Positions 58,501 to 64,000 of a stretch of 64,000 nt of DNA are shown piece after piece (within the stretch, counting starts at the first letter, position 1; each line of letters starts with the position of its first letter). The notes under the pieces were generated by a model that had not been told where the DNA came from, made no database searches, and worked only from the letters and a program-made list of their open reading frames with translations. The stretch lies in the NCBI GenBank assembly GCA_020632955.1, contig JACKEO010000002.1, positions 323,584 through 387,583 on the forward strand, read 5' to 3'. Origin of the DNA: Alphaproteobacteria bacterium. GTDB lineage: Bacteria; Myxococcota_A; UBA796; GCA-2862545. A program made the position numbers and the translations under genes.

Positions 58501-59555
58501 CCGGCCCCGCGCCGGTGCACCACGCCGCCGCCGGGCGCTGGCTGCCCCGCTGGCTGCCGTGGCCCGGCGAGGCCCTCACCCTCGACGTGATCCGACCCGC
58601 CGGCGTCGAGGGCCAGACCACCACCATCGACCGGGCCCTGCTCACGGTGCGGCCCGGGCGGCGGCAGCTCCTCGCCACCCTCGACCTGTCGCTGCGATCC
58701 TCGCGCGGCGGCCGCCAGGAGGTCACGCTGCCCGAGGGCGCCGTGCTCCAGTCGGTCACGCTCGACGGCGTGGCCCGGCCGCTCCGCATGCAGGGACGCG
58801 TGCTCGGCCTGCCGGTGCAGCCCGGCGCCCAGGAGGCCCGCGTCACCTGGCAGCAGGAGCGCGCCCCCACCGTGTACGACCGGGTGCCCGAGGTGCACGT
58901 GGGCGGACCGGCCGTGAACGTGCAGGTGGTGGTGGAGCCGCCGCCGGAGCGCTGGATCGCCGCGCTGCGCGGCCCCCTCTGGGGTCCTGTGCCCCTCTTC
59001 TGGTCCTACGTGCTGGTGGTGGCCGGCGCGGCCTGGCTCCTCGCCCGCGTGCCCTGGTCCCCCCTGGGCTTCGGCGCCTGGCTGCTGCTCGGCCTCGGCA
59101 TGACCCAGGTGCCGGCCTTCTGCCCGGCCGTGGTGGCGCTGTGGCTCGTGGCGCTCGGCTGGCGGAAGGCCCGACCGCTGGAGCATCCGCTCGCCTTCGA
59201 CCTGCTCCAGGTGGGCCTCGTGGGCCTCACGCTGTTCGCGCTGCTCTGCCTGTACGTGGCCATCCACGCCGGCCTGCTGCTGCAGCCCGACATGCAGGTG
59301 GCCGGCGCCGGATCCCACGCGGGCGAGCTCGTCTGGATCGTCGACCGCGTGGACGGTGCGCTGCCGCAGCCCGCCGTCCTCTGGTTCCCCATGTGGACCT
59401 GGCGCCTGGCGATGCTGCTCTGGGCGCTCTGGCTGGCCGCCAGCCTCGTGCGCTGGCTGCCCTGGGGCTTCGGCGCGTGGACCGAGGGCGGCGCCTTCAA
59501 GCGCCTGCGGCCGCTGCGGACGCCGCAGGGGCCCCCGGCAGCGCCCGAGCCGTGA
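55545..59555 (+). CDS. 1,336-residue membrane protein, internally duplicated, unknown
   Basis: The start ATG 55545 has GGGAGG upstream, and the N-terminus is a cleavable signal peptide (WASIAVAG). The chain alternates large extracytoplasmic beta-rich domains (about 25-460 and 725-1140) with membrane clusters (about 470-580 and 1145-1310). A second signal-like segment ending AAARAEPSQA (about 705-730) opens the second half. Each half then follows the same order: a helix with ELxAxxxxxAxxP, a Cys pair, DVRG/VLRGDVL strands, 'VPLPGGPGAWP' / 'WPVPGPTKTWVP' and a TM bundle. I read it as an old tandem duplication fused in frame. No family or function is recognised. Confidence 0.75.
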   Translation: MLRQVLWLLAVCWASIAVAGDPPPPFRADEAPPELRAWVDWVQARTPELACPVVAGSRACVWPGVLTVDVRGASARLRLRVHTDRHTTVPLPGGPGAWPQDLRTDGRPAPVLATGDTPVVVLGAGEHDLDWTVAWATRPASLALPPHVGRVELTLDGVGVDQPLVDGEGLHLGAVQVDAREGERLDLEVARRIVDGVPVMVHTRVTLRASGRAREVDLGDVLLPGTRAVQLSATLPARFTPDGTLLVQVRPGSWEIAFAAIHDGPVTALTRPASTAPWPALETWAFQPDERVRAVEVDGPPGIDPTRTTLPGDWQALAAFSVDGSTPLTFTELRRGDPEPPPNTLTLQRTLWLDLDGGGLTAQDHFEGQLARGWRLDVMGEAELGHVQLDGTDQVITRGGDGQAGVELRRSRLQLTAESRFSSRPTTLPAVGWDTDVQQLGITLNLPPGWTLLAAQGVDSLDGSVLDAWTLFDLFFVLVLAMATMRLLGVQWGAFMLALLVLTRHTPDAPQWAWAVLLVVQAVSRVVKAERVTRLLVWLRGGVVLVLLVLLAPFVQDEVQGALFPALQDGSGWHGGWGAGASPEFELEEIPDQVKILRFNQAEETAYRESDKPAEARGAGATYATVDPNAVVQTGPGVPTWSWNSLSLTWSGPVSAEHTLRLHLLGPGANLVLSLLRVVLAVLLALRLGGVPLGRWLRAPPSGAVVAALLGALLLPAAARAEPSQAALDELAARLAAPAPCGEACVDVPDLGFVLRGDVLRIEAQVHVGATRSWPVPGPTKTWVPARVRVDGRDAVALARQPDGHLHVRLEPGVHTVEVEGPLPPTDALVLAFGLRPHHVHADAPGWVMDGVRADGTPEASVQIARVVGTTTGTSSAENLAPWLEVHRALQLGIPWTVTTTVRRAFPGDQALALRVPLLPGEAVTTGGFEPVDGVLPVALARDHQAVTWTSTLPTVDQLVLTAPEGVPWSETWTLDCSPIFSCSPTGPAPVHHAAAGRWLPRWLPWPGEALTLDVIRPAGVEGQTTTIDRALLTVRPGRRQLLATLDLSLRSSRGGRQEVTLPEGAVLQSVTLDGVARPLRMQGRVLGLPVQPGAQEARVTWQQERAPTVYDRVPEVHVGGPAVNVQVVVEPPPERWIAALRGPLWGPVPLFWSYVLVVAGAAWLLARVPWSPLGFGAWLLLGLGMTQVPAFCPAVVALWLVALGWRKARPLEHPLAFDLLQVGLVGLTLFALLCLYVAIHAGLLLQPDMQVAGAGSHAGELVWIVDRVDGALPQPAVLWFPMWTWRLAMLLWALWLAASLVRWLPWGFGAWTEGGAFKRLRPLRTPQGPPAAPEP

Positions 59556-59560
59556 TCACC

Positions 59561-59592
59561 TCGCGGGCCGGGCTCCCTCGCCCCGCCCGCGA
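59561..59592. terminator. hairpin between convergent genes
   Basis: TCGCGGGC (59561-59568) and GCCCGCGA (59585-59592) form a perfect 8-bp stem that can be extended by GGG/CCC inside. It lies between the convergent stops at 59555 and 59605. No T tract is present, so termination is inferred from position only. Confidence 0.4.
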
Positions 59593-59604
59593 CGTGGTCG
59601 ACCT

Positions 59605-60012
59605 CTACGCGTCGGTGTCGGTGTCGGCGGCGTCGGTGTCGTCCTCGCCCGTGTAGGGCGCGCCGTCCGGACCCACCTTCTCCTCGTCCGAGCCGCAGGT
59701 CAGCTCGTCGATCGTGCCGGTGTAGGTCCACTCGATGTAGTCGTACTTCTCCTGCTCGTCGCCGGAGCAGCCGCCCACCTTGCCCTCGTCGGGGCAGGTG
59801 CCGTCCGAGGGGGGCGCGCCGGTGATCTGGCAGAGGATGCCCAGGCTGGCCTGCAGGCCCAGGCCGAAGAGGCTCTGCTCGATGCCCGAGAAGTCGTAGC
59901 AGATCTCGGTGTTGCCGTCGGAGCCGTCGCGGGCGCAGTGCTGGGTGCCGCTGGAACCGCAGCCGGTGGCGAGGACGATCGTGGCGAGCACGGGAAGGGT
60001 CAGGGACCGCAC
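59605..60012 (-). CDS. small cysteine-rich lipoprotein with acidic C-terminal tail
   Basis: The 135-residue product starts at GTG 60012 with GGAGG. The lipobox is LATGC. Six further cysteines (HCARDG, EICYDF, ILCQIT, TCPDEG, GGCSGD, LTCGSD) suggest three disulfides. Unlike the other lipoproteins here, the Asp/Thr-rich segment (EDDTDAADTDTDA) is at the C-terminus and not after the lipobox. No family is recognised. Confidence 0.65.
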   Translation of the reverse strand: MRSLTLPVLATIVLATGCGSSGTQHCARDGSDGNTEICYDFSGIEQSLFGLGLQASLGILCQITGAPPSDGTCPDEGKVGGCSGDEQEKYDYIEWTYTGTIDELTCGSDEEKVGPDGAPYTGEDDTDAADTDTDA

Positions 60013-60081
60013 GGGACCTCCAGGGTGACGGCAGCACATCGGTACCGCAGACGGGCGCTTGAGGTCCACGCCCCTGCGACC

Positions 60082-61548
60082 TCAGTCCTCGAGCAGCACG
60101 CCGCGCACCAGCACCACCCGCTCCGCCGCCTCCGCCCAGGCGTGCAGGGCCTCCTCCACGCTGCGCGGCACCGCCGGACAGCGACGGCGCAGCAGGTCGA
60201 GCGCCTCCCCCACCTCGTGGGTCGACAGCCAGGTGGTCAGGGCTGCCCGCTCCAGACGGAAGCGATCCACCACGTCGCGCTGCAGGCAGGCGCCCAGGCG
60301 CTCCACCTGGAAGCGCTCCCACACCGTGAGCGCCTCGGGGGGCACGATGACCTCCAGATCGCCGCTCACCCACACCGGCGGCTGGGGTCCGCTGTGCGCA
60401 CCCGCCCACCGGCGGCCGTCCTCGGTACCGGCGAAGACCCCAGGCGCCCGACGCACGAGGCCGAGCCGCGCCAGCTTGCCCAGCACGGCCTTGATCATCG
60501 GCACCTCCACCGCCTCGAAGCCGGCGGCGTCGTAGGCCCGTGCCCGGTCGCCCTCCAGGTGGGGGTAGACCGCCCGGCCCTCGCGCGACCACGCCGGGAA
60601 GAGCACGTCGCGGTGCTGCTCGGCGAGGAGCTCGAGGAAGACCAGCTCGTCCACGGCGCCGTCGCCGGCCTGCCGCAGGGCCGCGCGCACGGCCGGCACC
60701 AGCGTGTGCAGGTCGCGCTCCACCAGGCGGTGCACCAGCCGATCCGTGGCATCCTCGGTGCTGCCCTGGAGCACCCGCTCCAGGCCCAGATCCAGGTGGA
60801 CCTCGCGCGACAGCGGGTCGGAGCCCACCATGTGCAGTGCCTGCAGGCCACGCCAGGCCCGTCCCCAGCGCGGGTGCTCCTCCAGCCGACCTCCGGACGC
60901 GAGCTCGTCGGAGGCCAGGCGCTCTCCCACCCGACGTCCGTCGGCCACCGCCACCGTGCCCGCGGTGGTGAGGTGGACGGTGAGGTGCTCCAGCGCCGCC
61001 GCCAGCGAGGCGAGGTCGTGCAGCAGCGACACCGGACCGGGCCGCGAGGGCTCCAGGTCGTCGGTCTCGTCCATCACCGCGTCCTCGAGGTCGTAGACGA
61101 CCTCGGGCGGGGGCGGCAGGTCGGGGTGCAGGCGGTACCGCCCCTCGTAGGGAAGGTCCCCCGCCACGGCCTGCAGCAGGCCCGCGCCGTGCAGGGCCCG
61201 CACCGCGGCCAGGTCCTCCACGGGGTCCCAGGCCTGTCGTCCCACCACCACCTCGTCGAGGGCGTGGCGCTGCGCACCGTGGAGCACCCGCTGCCAGGCG
61301 GGCTTCAGCGCGGCCACCTCGTCGGCCAGGTGGTGACGGGCGGCGTCGATCTCGCGGGCGTCCCGGCGTGCGTACCGCACGAGCACGCGTCCCTGGAGCA
61401 GGGGGAGGAGCTCCCGGTCGAAGGAGGGGCGCACCACCCGACGGCACGCGTCCAGCGCCTGCTCGACGTGCTCGGCCAGCGGGACCGTCGCCTCCAGCTC
61501 CGCCCAGGAGACGGGGTCCGACACCTGCAGCACCGACACAGCTCGCAT
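60082..61548 (-). CDS. XPB/Ssl2 N-terminal-like (Helicase_C_3) protein without helicase domains
   Basis: This 488-residue soluble protein has a C-terminal region (about 400-488) that fits the XPB/Ssl2 helicase N-terminal domain family: SGDLEVIVPPEALTVWERFQ, DRFRLERAALTTWLS, then GEALDLLRRRCPAVPRSVEEAL. The rest is helical, with possible winged-helix segments (AVLGKLARLGLVRRAPG). No Walker motifs are present, so it lacks the helicase motor. ATG 61548 has GAGG rather far upstream (10 bases). Bacterial XPB genes can have such a partner nearby, but no XPB lies in this window. DNA-related role inferred only. Confidence 0.6.
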   Translation of the reverse strand: MRAVSVLQVSDPVSWAELEATVPLAEHVEQALDACRRVVRPSFDRELLPLLQGRVLVRYARRDAREIDAARHHLADEVAALKPAWQRVLHGAQRHALDEVVVGRQAWDPVEDLAAVRALHGAGLLQAVAGDLPYEGRYRLHPDLPPPPEVVYDLEDAVMDETDDLEPSRPGPVSLLHDLASLAAALEHLTVHLTTAGTVAVADGRRVGERLASDELASGGRLEEHPRWGRAWRGLQALHMVGSDPLSREVHLDLGLERVLQGSTEDATDRLVHRLVERDLHTLVPAVRAALRQAGDGAVDELVFLELLAEQHRDVLFPAWSREGRAVYPHLEGDRARAYDAAGFEAVEVPMIKAVLGKLARLGLVRRAPGVFAGTEDGRRWAGAHSGPQPPVWVSGDLEVIVPPEALTVWERFQVERLGACLQRDVVDRFRLERAALTTWLSTHEVGEALDLLRRRCPAVPRSVEEALHAWAEAAERVVLVRGVLLED

Positions 61549-61738
61549 GGACGCGGGACCTCGGGAGGGCACCTCGGCGTGCCCCCCGACACGGGGACCG
61601 GGCCGCCTAACCGGGCAGGGCCCGGCGTGGCCCGACCCCGTGGACGTAGCGGCCCCGACGGCACCTGCACCCTGGCCGGCTGCGCGCCGCCCGCCGCCGT
61701 GTGATGCTCGCCGCCGTCCGGTCCGACCCGAGGTCACG
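61549..61738. other. divergent intergenic region
   Basis: These 190 bases separate the XPB-N-like gene (-) from the Big_5 lipoprotein gene (+). TTAGGC on the minus strand near 61606-61611 is a weak -10 candidate for the former. I see no RNA gene, coding frame or strong hairpin. Confidence 0.4.
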
Positions 61739-62917
61739 ATGCGATCCCTCGCCTTCCTCCTCCCCTTCGTCCTCGTCGCCTGCAACCAGGGCGGCGGCGC
61801 GCCCCAGAGCCTCGTCGACACCGACGCGCAGGACTCCGGCGACTCCGGCACGTCGGGCTGGAAGCCCGACGACAAGGACACCGCGCCCGACACCGACGTC
61901 GACACCGACCCGCCGGTCGACACCTCGGTCTCCGACGCCGCCTTCTGCGCGCGCGACACCGCCGACACCGCCGTGAACCTCAGCTGCAACACCGGCATCC
62001 GCAGCATCCACCCGCAGGACCGATCCACCGGCGTGTACGTGAAGGACCTCTTCAGCGTGAGCTTCACCGAGGCGGAGTCCACCACCGCCACCTTCCGCAT
62101 CGTGCGCACGTCGGACGACACGCCCCTGGGCGTCACGGACGTCACCTGGGACAGCACCGGCAAGAACGTCTGGTTCCGGCCCGCCCGCGCCCTCGATCCG
62201 TCCACCGACTACACCCTGGAGGTCTGCCACTCCTGCGACGAGTTCGCCGCGAGCTTCACGACGAGCGCGGTCGGCACGACGCTCGCCTCGCCCAGCAGCC
62301 TCGTCGGCGAGACCTACGTCATCGACCCGAGCACCCCGCGCGTGGTGGAGCCCCCCGGCCTCGGCGCCACGATGTCGTCGCTCCTCGCACAGCTCGACGA
62401 GACGGCGGCCCTGGCCATCACCGGCCTCGGCGGCGGGCAGACCGCGCTCCAGGCCCAGCTCGGCACCGTGGAGGCCAGCTTCTCGGGAAGCCAGGTCTAC
62501 GGCGTCACCCAGTCCTGCGTCGAGACCTCCGCGATGACGCCGGCCCTGCAGTTCACGAACCCGTATCTCCGCTTCGCCGGCACCCGCTTCAAGCCCGACG
62601 GCTACCTCTCCGACGTCGTGCTCACCGGCGCCTTCACGCCCTCGGGCGACGCGCTGGAGGGCATCGAGGTCTCGGCCACGATGGATGTCCGCGACATGGG
62701 GGACATCCTCTCCGAGCTCACCGAGGACGGCACCCCCGACGCGGCCTGCAACGTGCTGTTCTCGTTCGGCGTGCCGTGCGCCGCGTGCAGCGACGGGAAG
62801 AAGTACTGCGTGAAGACCGTCATCCACGGGCTCCGCGCGCTCCGCGCACCCTCCGCCTTCGCGTTCCGGACGATCTCCGCGATCGACGTCGAGAACGGCT
62901 GCACCGTGGCGAACTGA
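61739..62917 (+). CDS. Big_5 (SbsA Ig-like) domain lipoprotein
   Basis: The 392-residue product (ATG 61739, GAGG upstream) has the lipobox FVLVAC and an acidic stalk (DTDAQDSGDSG, DTAPDTDVDTDPPVDT). An Ig-like Big_5 domain follows (about 85-175): IHPQDRSTGVYVKDLFSVSF, then WFRPARALDPSTDYTLEV and FTTS. The C-terminal 210 residues are beta-rich and unassigned, with a CAACSDGKKYC cluster near the end. It is likely a surface protein. The stop is 41 bases before the next gene on the same strand. Confidence 0.8.
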   Translation: MRSLAFLLPFVLVACNQGGGAPQSLVDTDAQDSGDSGTSGWKPDDKDTAPDTDVDTDPPVDTSVSDAAFCARDTADTAVNLSCNTGIRSIHPQDRSTGVYVKDLFSVSFTEAESTTATFRIVRTSDDTPLGVTDVTWDSTGKNVWFRPARALDPSTDYTLEVCHSCDEFAASFTTSAVGTTLASPSSLVGETYVIDPSTPRVVEPPGLGATMSSLLAQLDETAALAITGLGGGQTALQAQLGTVEASFSGSQVYGVTQSCVETSAMTPALQFTNPYLRFAGTRFKPDGYLSDVVLTGAFTPSGDALEGIEVSATMDVRDMGDILSELTEDGTPDAACNVLFSFGVPCAACSDGKKYCVKTVIHGLRALRAPSAFAFRTISAIDVENGCTVAN

Positions 62918-62958
62918 GCCGGCGACCCGACCCACGCCGCGCCGTGGTACCGGCCCGC

Positions 62959-64000
62959 ATGTCCGGCACCCGCCTCCGCATCGCGCTCCTCGCCATGGCC
63001 TTGGTGGTCCTCCTCGTGTGGGCGGGGCCGCAGGTGCTCGCGCGCTGGTCCGTGGCTCGTGCGCCGGCCCTGCCTCCACCCGACGACGTCGCCGCCGCCC
63101 TGGTCGTCCCGCCCGGCTTCCGTGTGGCCCTCTTCGCCGAGGTCCCCAACGCGCGCGGCCTCGCGCGGGGTGAGGGCGGCACGATCTTCGTCGGGTCGAT
63201 GCGGGCGGGCCTGGTGCACGCGGTCACCGACGAGGACGGCGACGGGGTGGCGGATCGCGTGCGCGTGCTCGCCCGGGACCTCCGTCTGCCCGTCGGCCTC
63301 GACCTCTGGCAGGGCGACCTCTACGTCTCGGCGAACGACCGCATCCTGCGCCTCCCCGCCATCGAGGACCACCTCGACGACCCGCCCGCGCCCGAGGTGG
63401 TGGTGGCCGACCTGCCCGCCGAGCCGCACCACGGCTGGCGCTACCTCCGCTTCGGACCCGACGGCCGGCTCTGGGTGCCCGTGGGCGCCCCCTGCAACGT
63501 GTGCGCCTCCGACGATCCCGTCTTCGCCAGCATCCTGCGCATGGACCCCGACGGCAGCCACCGCGAGATCGTCGCCCACGGCGTGCGCAACACGGTGGGC
63601 TTCGACTGGGACCCCCGCAGCGGCGACCTCTGGTTCACCGACAACGGCCGGGACTGGCTCGGCGACGACCTGCCCCCCTGCGAGCTGAACCACCTGGTCA
63701 CCGCCGGCCAGCACTTCGGCTTCCCCCACTGCCACGGCACCGCGGTGGTCGACCCGGACCTGCCGCCCGCCGACGGGTGCGAGGCGTACGTCCCCCCCGT
63801 CCAGGACCTGGGCGCCCACGTGGCCCCCCTGGGCATGCGCTTCGCCGCCCGCACCGGCTTCCCCGCGCCCTGGCGCGACGGCATCCTCGTGGCCGAGCAC
63901 GGCTCCTGGAACCGCACGCGTCCCGCGGGCTACCGCGTGAGCTGGGTGGGCCTCGACGCCGACGGCCGGGCCACCGCCTACGAGCCCTTCCTCACGGGCT
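62959..64000 (+). CDS. PQQ-dependent sorbosone dehydrogenase-like protein, C-terminus beyond window
   Basis: The frame opens at ATG 62959 and is still open at the last base (347 residues visible). A signal anchor (LLAMALVVLLVWAG) is followed by a beta-propeller of the glucose/sorbosone dehydrogenase type: LVVPPGFRVALFAEVPNARG, GTIFVGSMRAGLVHAV, HHGWRYLRFGPDGRLWVPVG, VAHGVRNTVGFDWDPRSGDL, FTDNGRDWLGDDLPPCELN and GILVAEHGSWNR. The catalytic-type His-Trp, the GRDWLGDD loop and the EHGSWNR segment match the sorbosone-dehydrogenase group. These are periplasmic PQQ enzymes. The C-terminal part, which may add a cytochrome domain, is not visible. Confidence 0.85.
   Translation, partial: MSGTRLRIALLAMALVVLLVWAGPQVLARWSVARAPALPPPDDVAAALVVPPGFRVALFAEVPNARGLARGEGGTIFVGSMRAGLVHAVTDEDGDGVADRVRVLARDLRLPVGLDLWQGDLYVSANDRILRLPAIEDHLDDPPAPEVVVADLPAEPHHGWRYLRFGPDGRLWVPVGAPCNVCASDDPVFASILRMDPDGSHREIVAHGVRNTVGFDWDPRSGDLWFTDNGRDWLGDDLPPCELNHLVTAGQHFGFPHCHGTAVVDPDLPPADGCEAYVPPVQDLGAHVAPLGMRFAARTGFPAPWRDGILVAEHGSWNRTRPAGYRVSWVGLDADGRATAYEPFLTG

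Noticed and set aside
1..64000. tRNA, rRNA, insertion sequences, prophage or integron features
   Set aside because: No tRNA-like cloverleaf, rRNA segment, transposase, integrase or terminal inverted repeat was recognised. The DNA looks uniform in composition, so no island border is claimed.

Overview
The window is about 72-75% G+C by eye, and coding density is very high. It is dominated by exported lipoproteins: most genes of unknown function open with a short signal peptide, a lipobox cysteine and an Asp/Ser/Thr-rich 'stalk'. Add DUF1592/DUF1552 pairs, eukaryote-like Ser/Thr kinases, FG-GAP and RCC1 repeat proteins, tandem lipoxygenases, a class III cyclase fusion and a sigma54 activator, and the best guess is a Myxococcota chromosome (old Deltaproteobacteria), probably uncultured. 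That placement rests on gene content; there is no rRNA, tRNA, IS element, prophage or CRISPR array to confirm it. The window cuts through a gene at each end.

Region 1 (1-16 kb): two translationally coupled DUF1592-DUF1552 modules (GTGA overlaps, CxxCH haem motif, Tat signals), one of them extended by a SUMF1-fold lipoprotein, an RCC1 propeller lipoprotein and a third, truncated DUF1592 gene. Two + strand FG-GAP/ASPIC-UnbV lipoproteins sit among them, the second closed by a strong intrinsic terminator. Region 2 (16-25 kb): a membrane-anchored SGNH hydrolase overlapping a radical SAM gene, a membrane Ser/Thr kinase, a glycine-rich beta-helix lipoprotein, a Fer4/double-CDGSH Fe-S protein, a GNAT acetyltransferase that seems to start at CTG, an iodotyrosine-deiodinase-like flavoprotein and a DUF1697 protein. 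Region 3 (25-31 kb): a YfbK-type VWA lipoprotein, an unknown lipoprotein, and a persulfide-oxidation operon (ETHE1-type dioxygenase, rhodanese, TauE/SafE exporter). This operon lies divergent from its own PAS-AAA+-Fis sigma54 activator; the shared intergenic region has a near-consensus -24/-12 promoter and a tandem plus inverted repeat that fits an upstream activating site.

Region 4 (31-43 kb): two different lipoxygenases directly followed, 15 bases apart, by a 1,763-residue Ser/Thr kinase-STAND ATPase-GAF-adenylate cyclase fusion, which looks like an oxylipin production and signalling operon. Upstream lies a five-Kazal-domain protease-inhibitor lipoprotein. Region 5 (43-49 kb): an acyl-CoA dehydrogenase/APH-like kinase pair of the ACAD10/11 type, then a cobalamin riboswitch controlling a surface lipoprotein and the B12 importer btuF-btuD-btuC, all with 4-base overlaps. 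Region 6 (49-64 kb): a Phd/PIN toxin-antitoxin pair with two palindromic operators, several lipoproteins (FG-GAP, Big_5 and unknown), a 1,336-residue membrane protein that looks internally duplicated, an isolated XPB/Ssl2-N-like protein and the start of a PQQ/sorbosone-dehydrogenase-like protein.

The strongest candidates for undescribed biology are the lipoxygenase/kinase-cyclase operon and the self-contained sigma54 persulfide regulon. Function assignments come from motifs read by eye; no database search was possible.
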